DNA of 12,583 bases from an uncultured Chloroflexota bacterium (GCA_937870805.1 CALMZT010000259.1:1-12583); one strand, 5' to 3'; positions 1-6,510 are shown, numbered from the stretch's first letter. The notes: generated by a model not told the origin, from the letters alone. Numbers and translations: made by a program.

Positions 1-160
1 CAGCCCTGTACGCTTGTCCCTACAAAGATGTTGTGAACCCTTGTAACCTTCAAACTAAATTTGATGCGATTGCCCTGCTATATAAATGACGAGACTTTAC
101 TTCTTCGCAGATTATAGCGAGAATTGCTACGATTGGTTGCATCTGATGTTGGCTGCAAGT

Positions 161-1513
161 CTACCGTTTCGTTACCTTCATCATCACCCCATGCTTCGGG
201 CGCACGGTCACCAGCGCTAGCAGTTCAACCTTGTGATGGGCCACAAGCTCAAACGTGTACTGCTGCGTCAGCATCGCCAGAAGCGCCTTCGCTTCCATCA
301 TGGCTAAGTGACTGCCGATGCACACGTGCTGTCCGCCGCCAAACGGGAAGTAAGCATACGTTGGGAAACGTTTCTTGTAATCACCTTCAAAGCGTTCGGG
401 GTTAAAGCGCTGCGGATCATCAAAGAAACGCTCATCGTGGTGCATTACCCAAGGACTCATCAGAATCACGCCGCCCTTCTGAATCGTAACATCACCGAGT
501 TCGATGTCTTCGAGCGCCTCGCGCGCTTGCAGCGACCACGCCGGAGGATACAGCCGCAGCGTTTCGCGCAGCACCTTCTCGGTGTAGTCCAGCGCTTCCA
601 GATCATCCCACGTCGGCGCGCGTCCTTGCAGCACCGTAGATAATTCCTGATACAGCTTTTCCGTCACATCGGGATACTGCGCTAAAGCGTACAGTGTCCA
701 TGTCAACAGCATTGCCGTCGTTTCATGTCCGGCGGCGAACAGTCCTTTAGCTTCGTCGCATACTTGGCGATCATCCATCCGAATGCCGCCTTCTTCTTCG
801 TCCACTGTCAGCAGCATCGACGAGAGCAGGTCACCGCGATCTTCGCCCTCTGCCCGCCGCGTTTTGATGATCTTCATGATGTAGTCTTCAAAGACCTTCA
901 GTGCATGGTTTTCTTTGAGGTTGCGTGGTGAGGGCACCCAATCCGGCAGCGGCATCATGGCATTCGTCTCAACGGTGGTCTTCTCCATCACGCCGAGAAT
1001 CGCGTCGTTCAGTTCAGCAGCATCCTTGTGGATGTCTTTCATGCTGAACAGGATTTCGGCGATAATCCCCATCGTCACGTTTGACAATTCTTCGCTGATC
1101 TCGTAGGTAGTGCCATCACCCCAACGCTCAAACATGCGCTGGACGTGATCGACGACAATCTGCGTATAATGCTTGATGCGCTGGCTGTGGAACGCGGGTT
1201 GCAGCAGTTTACGCTGCTTGCGCCAGAACTCGCCTTCGGTGGTGAGTGAGCTGTGCCCAAGGCTTTTTTCCCACACATGAATCTGCCGCTGCCACTTTTC
1301 CAGTTTTTTGTTTTGCGTAATCAGCAGTTCGTGGATGTAGTCCGGGTGTTTGATGATATACATGGGGTAAGGACCAAACCGGAAGTGGATGATGTCGCCG
1401 TAATCGTGCGCCGTTTTGCTCAAAAAACCGAGTGTGTCTTTTTGGAATTCAAATAAGTTCCCTAAACCGAAAAGCCCGCCCTTGGGTCCCGCCGGCGCTT
1501 TCTGCTCAGTCAT
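161..1513 (-). CDS. Cytochrome P450 monooxygenase
   Basis: A 450-residue haem-thiolate monooxygenase, the usual length for a soluble bacterial P450. All family landmarks are visible: the C-helix WxxxR (W97, R101), the I-helix oxygen-activation motif AGHETT (261-266), the K-helix ExxR (E317, R320), the NPERF motif (371-375) and the haem loop FGGGQHVCIG (391-400) with C398 as the axial thiolate. There is no N-terminal membrane anchor, so it should be cytosolic and need ferredoxin- or flavodoxin-type partners; none is encoded here. The C-helix text FWRKQRKLLQPAFH resembles bacterial P450s related to the CYP4/CYP110/CYP102 fatty-acid and alkane hydroxylases, so a lipophilic substrate is plausible but unproven. 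The ATG is preceded by AAGGAC (complement of 1522-1527) at a suitable distance. It is probably monocistronic: the neighbouring protease ends 563 bp upstream. I am sure of the family and unsure of the substrate. Confidence 0.97.
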   Translation of the reverse strand: MTEQKAPAGPKGGLFGLGNLFEFQKDTLGFLSKTAHDYGDIIHFRFGPYPMYIIKHPDYIHELLITQNKKLEKWQRQIHVWEKSLGHSSLTTEGEFWRKQRKLLQPAFHSQRIKHYTQIVVDHVQRMFERWGDGTTYEISEELSNVTMGIIAEILFSMKDIHKDAAELNDAILGVMEKTTVETNAMMPLPDWVPSPRNLKENHALKVFEDYIMKIIKTRRAEGEDRGDLLSSMLLTVDEEEGGIRMDDRQVCDEAKGLFAAGHETTAMLLTWTLYALAQYPDVTEKLYQELSTVLQGRAPTWDDLEALDYTEKVLRETLRLYPPAWSLQAREALEDIELGDVTIQKGGVILMSPWVMHHDERFFDDPQRFNPERFEGDYKKRFPTYAYFPFGGGQHVCIGSHLAMMEAKALLAMLTQQYTFELVAHHKVELLALVTVRPKHGVMMKVTKR

Positions 1514-1605
1514 CTAATTTTGTCCTTACTCTTGGGTAACGATAACCGCAACTATAACGCACACGTATCACAGTCACAAAATAGGTGACTATTCCCCATC
1601 GCCAA

Positions 1606-1625
1606 CTTTAATGACGACGGAGAAT
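1606..1625 (+). repeat. Short dispersed repeat, CTTTAA...ACGGAGAAT type (copy C)
   Basis: CTTTAATGACGACGGAGAAT matches the conserved parts of the longer copies at 3408-3437 and 8884-8913 (CTTTAA, then ACGGAGAA) but has a shorter middle. It is the most divergent of the three and could be a chance match on its own. Confidence 0.4.
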
Positions 1626-1675
1626 CTATTTTGCGTCAGTTTTGCTGAAGACTTTCAAATAGAAATGGTGTGCAT

Positions 1676-1704
1676 GTAGGGCGGCAACTTGTTGCGCCCA
1701 AAAT
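1676..1704 (+). repeat. GTAGGG hairpin repeat (copy 1, divergent)
   Basis: GTA is followed by a hairpin at 1679-1699 with arms GGGCGGCAAC and GTTGCGCCC, a two-base TT loop and one bulged G in the left arm. The 5' GTAGG flank and the CCC-then-A-rich 3' flank match the 22-nt-core copies at 6347-6368, 8924-8945, 9091-9112 and 9167-9188. The loop differs from theirs, so this is a divergent member. Confidence 0.65.
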
Positions 1705-1810
1705 CAGCTTCAACAGCCTTATCCAAAACTCAAGTTATTTAGCGCGCACGCCAGCCCCTTGCAGCTTAACTTTTAAATTCGGTAATCGCGGTAAGCGTCC
1801 CTGTATTTCT

Positions 1811-1850
1811 CCCTCTCTCCGCTGGCGGGGAGAGGGTTGGGGAGAGGGGT
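1811..1850 (+). repeat. CT-rich hairpin repeat (copy 1)
   Basis: Arms CCCTCTCTCCGC and GCGGGGAGAGGG fold around a two-base TG loop with a single T.G pair (1811-1836), followed by TTGGGGAGAGGGGT. The same design, including a T.G pair at the corresponding place and a GAGAGGGGT tail, is at 6473-6510. CT-rich hairpins of this style are widely scattered in bacterial spacers. It is intergenic and has no poly-T tail. Confidence 0.7.
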
Positions 1851-2076
1851 TAATGCGTCGTGACCAAAACAAATTCTCACACTGGATTGGATGAAATTAC
1901 CTGTCCACATTCTTACATTTGTAAACAGTTAAGCCCTGATCGTTGACGGCTTACCACCCCTCTCTCAGCGCCCGTATCCACCAACCTCCCGTCTTTGACC
2001 CACCCGGAACGCCGCGAACTCAATTTGCTGCCGCCTGAGGTTCCGCTTCCAGCCTCAAAAGGTTCCAAGCGGTACA

Positions 2077-3222
2077 TCACGTTTTCAACGCCATCTTGAC
2101 CGCCGCCGCCGGATCAATCACACCGCCACCCTGTTTTTCGCTCGGCACGTCCGCCAATGGCTGAGCCGTGTCCCTCAAAATCGTCTTAATTTGAGCAGGC
2201 GTCAGGCGTGGATTCGCCTCAAGCATCTGCGCCACAACCGCTGATGCTACCGCCGTCGAAACTGATGTCCCGTCAACGTGCTGGTGGTAGGCGTCAACCA
2301 ATTTGTGCTTGTCAATGCGCTGCTGGATCGTCTTATACAGCCTCGCCGCCGATTTACTAAGCTGGTCTTTCGTGAATCCCAGATCCGTAAAGCCGTTTTT
2401 TAACAGGTTTTTGAGCGCGCCGTTGGGCTTTTCTTCCGCCAGCAGCGGCGCAAGCCAGCGTGCCTCGCGTTCCATCGCCGAGCCGGGCAAAATCGGTGAA
2501 GCAATCCAGTTCGCCGCCGCCAGAATTTCCGGTTTCGCGCTGCCATCATACGCATTCCCGTAATTGTTGTGATACGGCGTCCACAGCGTGCGATCAAGCG
2601 AATTGTGATCGTTATAGCCGCCGACGGTAATCGCGTGCGGCGCGCTGGCAGGCGGCACGAGCGAGTGTGTCCCTTTATTGCCCGCCGCGACCAGCACCGT
2701 CACGCCGTTGGCAACCAGCGTGCTGATCGCCAGATGCAGCGGGTGGTCGGGGTCGTTGCTCACAAAATCGCCGCCCACCGAGATATTCACCACGTGCACG
2801 TCAAAGCGGCGATACATATCATTCAGCCAGCGCAAGCCGCGCAGGATGTCAGCTTCTTTGATCTGTCCTTGTGGGCTGGTGATCTTAATCAGCACCACCT
2901 GCGCACCTGATGCAATCCCGCGATACTTGCCCTCCGACATGCGTCCGTCGCCTGCCGCGATGACGCTGGTCATCTGCCCATGCCAGCTAAAATCGTTTGT
3001 GCTGGCAATGGTTTTTTCCTCGACAACGTGCCGTGTGCTGGCATTTACGTGGACAAGCACGCGCCCTTCAAGGTCAGGATGTACGTAAAAGCCAGAATCG
3101 ATGAAGGCAATAACCACGCCGCGTCCGGTGTATTCTGGCAGCGCACCAGTACGTTCAGGTGTAGGCAATAGCGTTGCTGTGCCCGGTTGGAAATGCGGGT
3201 AATTAGAGGTGAAGATAGGCAT
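2077..3222 (-). CDS. Subtilisin-like (S8 family) serine protease
   Basis: A 381-residue S8 peptidase. The catalytic triad is complete: D42 in AFIDSG (39-44), H81 in SWHGQM (79-84) and S320 in DGTSVSTA (317-324). The oxyanion-hole asparagine is N182 in VLVAAGNKG. No signal peptide, membrane segment or obvious propeptide precedes the catalytic domain, which begins within about 35 residues of the start. The mature enzyme is therefore likely to be intracellular or exported by an unusual route. Between KPEILAAANWIASPILPGS (230-248) and the serine loop lies a charged, helix-prone insert of about 65 residues (near 249-314) where ordinary subtilisins need far fewer. The ATG at 3222 is the only usable start: an in-frame TGA lies a few codons upstream and no other start codon intervenes. 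No clear Shine-Dalgarno sequence precedes it. Family certain, role unknown. Confidence 0.95.
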   Translation of the reverse strand: MPIFTSNYPHFQPGTATLLPTPERTGALPEYTGRGVVIAFIDSGFYVHPDLEGRVLVHVNASTRHVVEEKTIASTNDFSWHGQMTSVIAAGDGRMSEGKYRGIASGAQVVLIKITSPQGQIKEADILRGLRWLNDMYRRFDVHVVNISVGGDFVSNDPDHPLHLAISTLVANGVTVLVAAGNKGTHSLVPPASAPHAITVGGYNDHNSLDRTLWTPYHNNYGNAYDGSAKPEILAAANWIASPILPGSAMEREARWLAPLLAEEKPNGALKNLLKNGFTDLGFTKDQLSKSAARLYKTIQQRIDKHKLVDAYHQHVDGTSVSTAVASAVVAQMLEANPRLTPAQIKTILRDTAQPLADVPSEKQGGGVIDPAAAVKMALKT

Positions 3223-3407
3223 AGCGTGAATGACAAATGCTGATAACCGGACTCAAGAGCGAATGATATTAAGCCTATTTTAGTTCGTTTGCGAAATTTT
3301 TAACATTAAGACCAATCTTCTGGATTCGATGGAACGATTGTGCAAGGGAAATAGGGTCTTTGAATGCGGAAAGCCGTCTGCCTATGTAAAGTCATTTCTG
3401 TCCACTG

Positions 3408-3437
3408 ATGCTCTTTAACCAATGAAGACGGAGAATG
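3408..3437 (+). repeat. Dispersed repeat, ATGCTCTTTAAC...ACGGAGAA (copy A)
   Basis: A 30-base stretch opening ATGCTCTTTAAC and closing ACGGAGAATG. It aligns without gaps to 8884-8913, with the first 12 bases and the ACGGAGAA block identical. A shorter relative is at 1606-1625. It resembles the widespread bacterial spacer motif TTTAACCACGAAGACACGGAGA, which I know only from memory. Confidence 0.55.
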
Positions 3438-3490
3438 CCCAGGACACGAATTTTCAGCGCCTTTAGTGCGCTTACCGTATTTTCAGTTCA

Positions 3491-3513
3491 GCCTCTCGGC
3501 TTTAGCCAGAGGC
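3491..3513 (+). other. Bulged hairpin upstream of the solenoid gene
   Basis: GCCTCT-C-GGCT pairs with AGCC-AGAGGC around a two-base TT loop, with one bulged C at 3497. No T tract follows, so it is not a typical terminator. It lies about 150 bp upstream of the start at 3662 and could be a leader structure or part of a repeat. Confidence 0.4.
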
Positions 3514-3650
3514 GGCGCAAACAGCGAACTTCATCTTTGAATCGTTAAACTGCATTAGTTTCTGGCGTGATAACTTGAAACTCCGCCGCCCCAATATTGA
3601 ACAAAAATCCCTTGAACAGAGAACTACTCAGAAGAACACCTTTACATCAC

Positions 3651-3655
3651 AGGAG
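3651..3655 (+). promoter_or_regulatory. Ribosome binding site that decides the start at 3662
   Basis: AGGAG sits six bases before ATG at 3662. The open frame extends upstream to a TTG at 3575, but that codon has no ribosome binding site and the extra residues are charged and unlike the rest of the protein. The ATG at 3662 is therefore the start. Confidence 0.85.
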
Positions 3656-3661
3656 TTTCCG

Positions 3662-4405
3662 ATGAACTTGACCCCGACACTTAAAAAATTCCCGTTAGGC
3701 GCTATTCGTAACCCTCCGATTGACGCAAAGATTCCGGCGCAAGGTTTGAACCAACTGCATGTAAACGCGCAAACAATTGGCAGCCTCATGATCTGCTTCG
3801 ACGCCGTAGACGAGGCGCGCGTCATCGCAGCCGGTGAGCCGCATCTTCTCCCGCAGCGTATCGAGCGAGTAGGGGATGTGCTGCTGCTTGAATCTCACAA
3901 CTTGAATACTTCCGTGCAGCGCGGGCAAAACCAAAAAGTTCTCATCGAGGTCCATGTGCCGCACGAGACGCGCCTTGATCTACATTTGTTTGCAGGCGTG
4001 GTCATGCTCAAAGGCGGCGCGGGCGACGTGCATATCGACGGCAAGTTCGGCGAGATCACAGGCGTCACCCTTGCTCAAAACGTCGATATTCGGTTGCAAG
4101 CGGGCGACGTGGGCTTTAACGATTTGCGTGGCGTGGCAAACATTCGTGTGGCTTTTGGCGCGGTAGCACTCGGCTGGGAAAAGCTGTATGGCGCGGAAAA
4201 AATCGACATCTCTTGCGGCTGCGGCGCAATTGATCTTCGCTTGCCACCCAGCGCGACAGCAGAACATGATTTCGGCGGACTTTTGCAGGACAAGACGCTG
4301 AGCCTGCCTAACAGCACGCATATCCACGCCAGAGTCAATTTCGGCGCGCTGGACATTTCACACTGGCAGCCGAAGCGCACTATCAAGGCAAGCATCGTGA
4401 TCTAA
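3662..4405 (+). CDS. Cytosolic beta-solenoid protein, DUF4097/adhesin-like
   Basis: A 247-residue protein of unknown function. Residues 105-198 form four degenerate rungs of 18-20 residues: LDLHLFAGVVMLKGGAGDV (105-123), VDIRLQAGDVGFNDLRGVAN (141-160), IRVAFGAVALGWEKLYGAEK (161-180) and IDISCGCGAIDLRLPPSA (181-198). Alternating hydrophobic residues with recurring G(A/C)(G)(D/A)(V/I) turns are what one expects of a right-handed beta-solenoid like DUF4097 proteins. Those are often anchored by a transmembrane segment; this one has no signal peptide, membrane helix or LPXTG motif, so it should stay in the cytosol. Two cysteines (C185, C187) lie in one rung. It is the only plus-strand gene here and stands alone, ending at a terminator 55 bp downstream. 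The resemblance is by pattern only; a bactofilin-like polymer is an alternative. Confidence 0.85.
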   Translation: MNLTPTLKKFPLGAIRNPPIDAKIPAQGLNQLHVNAQTIGSLMICFDAVDEARVIAAGEPHLLPQRIERVGDVLLLESHNLNTSVQRGQNQKVLIEVHVPHETRLDLHLFAGVVMLKGGAGDVHIDGKFGEITGVTLAQNVDIRLQAGDVGFNDLRGVANIRVAFGAVALGWEKLYGAEKIDISCGCGAIDLRLPPSATAEHDFGGLLQDKTLSLPNSTHIHARVNFGALDISHWQPKRTIKASIVI

Positions 4406-4460
4406 TCGCACCAAACCAGGTACTCGTCATGCTGCATTTGCCCGTGTTTGCAGCCAAAAT

Positions 4461-4488
4461 AAAATCGAGCGTTGATCACTCGATTTTT
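4461..4488. terminator. Bidirectional rho-independent terminator
   Basis: A perfect 9-bp stem, AAAATCGAG (4461-4469) with CTCGATTTT (4479-4487), encloses a 9-base loop. On the plus strand it ends in TTTTT; on the minus strand it ends in TTTTATTTT. It lies between the convergent solenoid-protein and FAD-monooxygenase genes and can serve both. The stem is rather AT-rich. Confidence 0.75.
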
Positions 4489-4495
4489 ACTGATA

Positions 4496-4673
4496 ACTGA
4501 CGTTACGCAAAACGTTCGCCGCTGCGGACGCTGGCAGTTCAAAACTGCCAGCCAGGCGCGTGGGAAACCCGTGAACGGGTTGGGCGCTGCGGTTTTCAAC
4601 CTCTTGAGAGGTTTACCCATTCTCAGCTAGCTCTGGGTTTTGAACCCAGAGCGGTAAACTGCGTAAGGTGAGT
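4496..4673. mobile_element. MITE-like element with 14-bp terminal inverted repeats
   Basis: The left end ACTGACGTTACGCA (4496-4509) and the right end TGCGTAAGGTGAGT (4660-4673) are inverted repeats matching at 12 of 14 positions. The 178 bp between the outer edges encodes no transposase but is packed with four near-perfect hairpins: 4531-4551 (CTGGCAGTT/AACTGCCAG), 4566-4581 (AACCCGT/ACGGGTT), 4598-4613 (AACCTCT/AGAGGTT) and 4630-4652 (GCTCTGGGTT/AACCCAGAGC). Loops are only 2-3 bases. Small size, inverted ends, no coding capacity and an intergenic site fit a non-autonomous transposable element. GATAACT heptads touch both ends, so a clean target duplication cannot be told from the flanking repeat. 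A 72-codon minus-strand frame across it (4402-4620) is judged spurious. Confidence 0.7.
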
Positions 4674-4701
4674 GATAACTGACAACTGACAACTGATAAC
4701 T
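4674..4701 (+). repeat. GAYAACT heptad tandem repeat (4 units)
   Basis: Four exact-length 7-bp units in a row: GATAACT, GACAACT, GACAACT, GATAACT. The array starts at the right end of the MITE-like element and stops two bases before the monooxygenase stop codon. One GATAACT also overlaps the left end of the element (4492-4498). A second four-unit array is at 9369-9396. Confidence 0.8.
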
Positions 4702-4703
4702 AC

Positions 4704-5996
4704 CTAGATCGGGCGACGTGCGCCTGTACGCAGCGGGTGTTTCATCGTGCGCGATGCCGCTTTGAACATCTTGCCATAGCGTGATGGACGGGCGACCACT
4801 TCCTCGTCCCAATTCACCTGATACGAGTAGATCCAGTCCATGAGTTCGGCGCTGCGCTCCAGATACGACGGCAGCGAAATATCGCGGTACCAGGCTGCCA
4901 GTGGGTTCGAGGTCGTTTTGCTTTTGCTAAGGTGCTGTGCCAGCGAGACGATCTTCTGGGTACGCTGTTTGCGCAGTTTTTCGTACATCTCGAAGGCACT
5001 TTCGACGTCTGGAATGTCGCGCAGGCACTTGGCTAGCACAATCGCGTCTTCCATTGCCAATGACGCGCCGTGCCCAACGTGCGGTGAAACGGCGTGTGTG
5101 GCGTCGCCGGCGATGCAAAGGGGTCCCTTGTGCCATTTCGGGACGACAGGCAGCTCATAGAGCGGGAATTTACCGATTTCGCCCTTCGTCGTCTTGATAA
5201 TCTCTCCAAGGTACGGCACATCGTTGCGGTACAGGTCAAGCAGTTTCTTGCGTAACTCATTTTGCGACATCGCCCTGAGTTCGGCTTTCGACGGCTCTTT
5301 CGCTTGACTGAAGTTGCTGAACCAGTAGATGTCGCCGGAAGGTGTGGCGAAGTAACCGAAATACGCCTGCTTGCCATAGATGATATTCATCGTCGCCGTT
5401 GGATACACTGCCGGGTTAAACGATACACCGCCGCATTCCATCGTGCCCGTGTACGAAGGTTTCGGTCCATGAGGGAGCATAATCTGCCGCGTGCGCGAGT
5501 GAATCCCTTCGCAGCCCACAAGAATGTCCCCTTCATCCTCCGTGCCATCGGCGAAGGTAGCAATCACGGTTTTGTACTTGGTTGCTTTAATGCCGATCAG
5601 CCTTTTGCCAAATTCCACAGGCACATCATAATCCAGCATGGCGTCGAACAGCGCCGTTTGCAGTGCGCTCAGCTTAATGATGATGTTGGATTCGTCCTCG
5701 CCCTCGATCTCAGGGTGAGTTTTGATTTCTCCCAGCAGTTTGCCACTGCTGTTGTAAAACGAGGTGCCTGTCGTGGGGAAGCCGTATTTGAGGATAGCGG
5801 CATCAACGCCTAAGGTTTTCAGAATATTGACCCCGTTAGGACCCAATCCCATAAACATGCCGGGATGATCCTGATACGTGTCTTGGGCTTCGTAAATCAC
5901 TGTATCGATACCCGCGCGCTTAAAGAACATGGCGGCGACAGGACCTGCGATGCCATATCCGATAATGAGGGCTTTTCTTCTGAAAGGGGTGCTCAT
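4704..5996 (-). CDS. FAD-dependent monooxygenase (class A, PHBH fold)
   Basis: A 430-residue single-component flavoprotein monooxygenase; such enzymes use NAD(P)H and O2 to hydroxylate or epoxidise mainly aromatic or polyketide-like substrates. The N-terminal Rossmann fold has GYGIAG (13-18) and the ribose-binding acid E36 in VIYEAQ. The DG motif is DILVGCEGIHSRTR (157-170), with Glu163 where Asp is usual. The second FAD motif is GPLCIAGDATHAVSPHVGHG (291-310), including G297-D298 and P305. There is no signal peptide or membrane segment. The start is supported by GAGG (complement of 6004-6007) seven bases upstream of ATG. The gene stands alone: 518 bp of spacer lies upstream, holding two inverted repeats that could be operators, and a terminator shared with the convergent gene lies downstream. 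Squalene-epoxidase-like or geranylgeranyl-reductase-like roles are less likely but not excluded. Confidence 0.93.
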   Translation of the reverse strand: MSTPFRRKALIIGYGIAGPVAAMFFKRAGIDTVIYEAQDTYQDHPGMFMGLGPNGVNILKTLGVDAAILKYGFPTTGTSFYNSSGKLLGEIKTHPEIEGEDESNIIIKLSALQTALFDAMLDYDVPVEFGKRLIGIKATKYKTVIATFADGTEDEGDILVGCEGIHSRTRQIMLPHGPKPSYTGTMECGGVSFNPAVYPTATMNIIYGKQAYFGYFATPSGDIYWFSNFSQAKEPSKAELRAMSQNELRKKLLDLYRNDVPYLGEIIKTTKGEIGKFPLYELPVVPKWHKGPLCIAGDATHAVSPHVGHGASLAMEDAIVLAKCLRDIPDVESAFEMYEKLRKQRTQKIVSLAQHLSKSKTTSNPLAAWYRDISLPSYLERSAELMDWIYSYQVNWDEEVVARPSRYGKMFKAASRTMKHPLRTGARRPI

Positions 5997-6011
5997 ATGT
6001 TTACCTCACTC

Positions 6012-6023
6012 AACCAAATGGTT
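6012..6023. promoter_or_regulatory. Inverted repeat beside the monooxygenase ribosome binding site
   Basis: AACCA-AA-TGGTT, two complementary 5-base arms separated by two bases, lies 4 bp upstream of the ribosome binding site and 15 bp upstream of the start codon. A repressor bound here would block the transcript start or translation initiation. The regulator is unknown and arms this short can arise by chance. Confidence 0.35.
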
Positions 6024-6079
6024 TACTGAAGCTGTTCATGACCTAAACCCCCTTTAGGCGTATGATTCGCCATCTTACA

Positions 6080-6108
6080 ATTCCATTGTGTCGCTTAAAC
6101 ATTGGAAT
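6080..6108. promoter_or_regulatory. Imperfect inverted repeat, possible operator
   Basis: ATTCCATTG (6080-6088) and CATTGGAAT (6100-6108) are complementary at 8 of 9 positions with an 11-base spacer, a layout typical of sites for dimeric regulators. On the minus strand a weak promoter-like pair, TTTAAG, 16 bases, TAAGAT, starts inside this repeat and points at the monooxygenase. The promoter part is speculative. Confidence 0.35.
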
Positions 6109-6238
6109 GTCATATGATGAATATCGAAACAGTGTTAAGAATAGTTTTTGTAATCAAGGAAATCTCACTATTTCTTACATAATCCTGAATCAAAAGGACA
6201 CAGTATGCTATACCGCGTCCTGTCGTTGCTAATGACTA

Positions 6239-6316
6239 ACTGACGTTACACACCCTGAACCGGTGAACAAGGGGATTATATAGTTTAACGATTAAATACG
6301 GATCTCTGCGTAGAGT
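6239..6316. repeat. Possible decayed relative of the MITE-like element
   Basis: ACTGACGTTACACA (6239-6252) matches the left end of the 4496-4673 element at 13 of 14 positions. Next comes AACCGGTGAAC (6258-6268), similar to that element's second hairpin (AACCCGTGAAC). TGCGTAGAGT (6307-6316) would equal the right end TGCGTAAGGTGAGT with four bases deleted. The left match is good; the right end is tentative. Confidence 0.35.
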
Positions 6317-6342
6317 CGCACCTGCGTGTGCATTGGCGTCAA

Positions 6343-6374
6343 GTAGGGGACGACCCATGGGTCGTCCCGTTTTG
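6343..6374 (+). repeat. GTAGGG hairpin repeat (copy 2)
   Basis: GTAG leads into a fully self-complementary 22-base core at 6347-6368 (arms GGGACGACCC and GGGTCGTCCC around AT), followed by CGTTTTG. The outer stem GGGACGAC/GTCGTCCC is the same as in the copy at 9091-9112, whose 3' flank is also CGTTTTG. Confidence 0.85.
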
Positions 6375-6472
6375 TCGTATTAATCCTAACCTGACGTCTA
6401 TGCGCCAACGTGTGCGCCTTCAACGACCTGTTGGAGAAAGACGAAACAACGGGAACATGCACTGTATTTAAG

Positions 6473-6510
6473 TCTCTCTCCACGCAGTGGGGAGAGATTT
6501 AGAGAGGGGT
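6473..6510 (+). repeat. CT-rich hairpin repeat (copy 2)
   Basis: Arms TCTCTCTCCAC (6473-6483) and GTGGGGAGAGA (6487-6497) fold around GCA with one T.G pair, followed by TTTAGAGAGGGGT. This matches the copy at 1811-1850 in design and tail. It begins five bases past the oxidase stop codon, so the stem could also act as a 3'-end structure for that transcript, though no T tract follows on the minus strand. Confidence 0.7.

Larger units (their letters stand above)
1514..2076. other. Intergenic spacer with three dispersed repeats
   Basis: A 563-bp spacer between the P450 start and the protease stop. It holds a short CTTTAA...ACGGAGAAT repeat (1606-1625), a GTAGGG hairpin (1676-1704) and a CT-rich hairpin (1811-1850). 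A remnant resembling the CT-rich family (CACCCCTCTCTCAG) lies near 1957. I find no convincing gene: the only open frame spans the repeats and has no ribosome binding site. A weak stem, CCGCTT (2043-2048) with AAGCGG (2067-2072), sits just past the protease stop, but its 18-nt loop and lack of a T tract make it a poor terminator. Confidence 0.6.
3223..3661. other. Divergent intergenic region
   Basis: A 439-bp region between the divergent protease (minus) and solenoid-protein (plus) genes, so it should hold promoters for both. I could not pick a convincing -35/-10 pair for either. It contains a CTTTAAC...ACGGAGAA repeat (3408-3437), a bulged hairpin (3491-3513) and the ribosome binding site of the plus-strand gene. 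Confidence 0.5.

Noticed and set aside
1..23. Half of a GTAGGGACAAGC-type hairpin at the window edge.
   Set aside because: The right arm GCTTGTCCCTAC resembles the GTAGGG hairpins, but the bases to its left (CAGCCCTGTAC) do not pair with it. It may be a decayed or truncated copy; the window edge prevents a decision.
2043..2072. CCGCTT...AAGCGG as terminator of the protease gene.
   Set aside because: A six-base stem with an 18-base loop and no T tract is not convincing.
4402..4812. Minus-strand frames of 61-72 codons across the MITE-like element and heptads.
   Set aside because: They translate hairpin and repeat sequence, have no ribosome binding site, and one runs into the monooxygenase gene.
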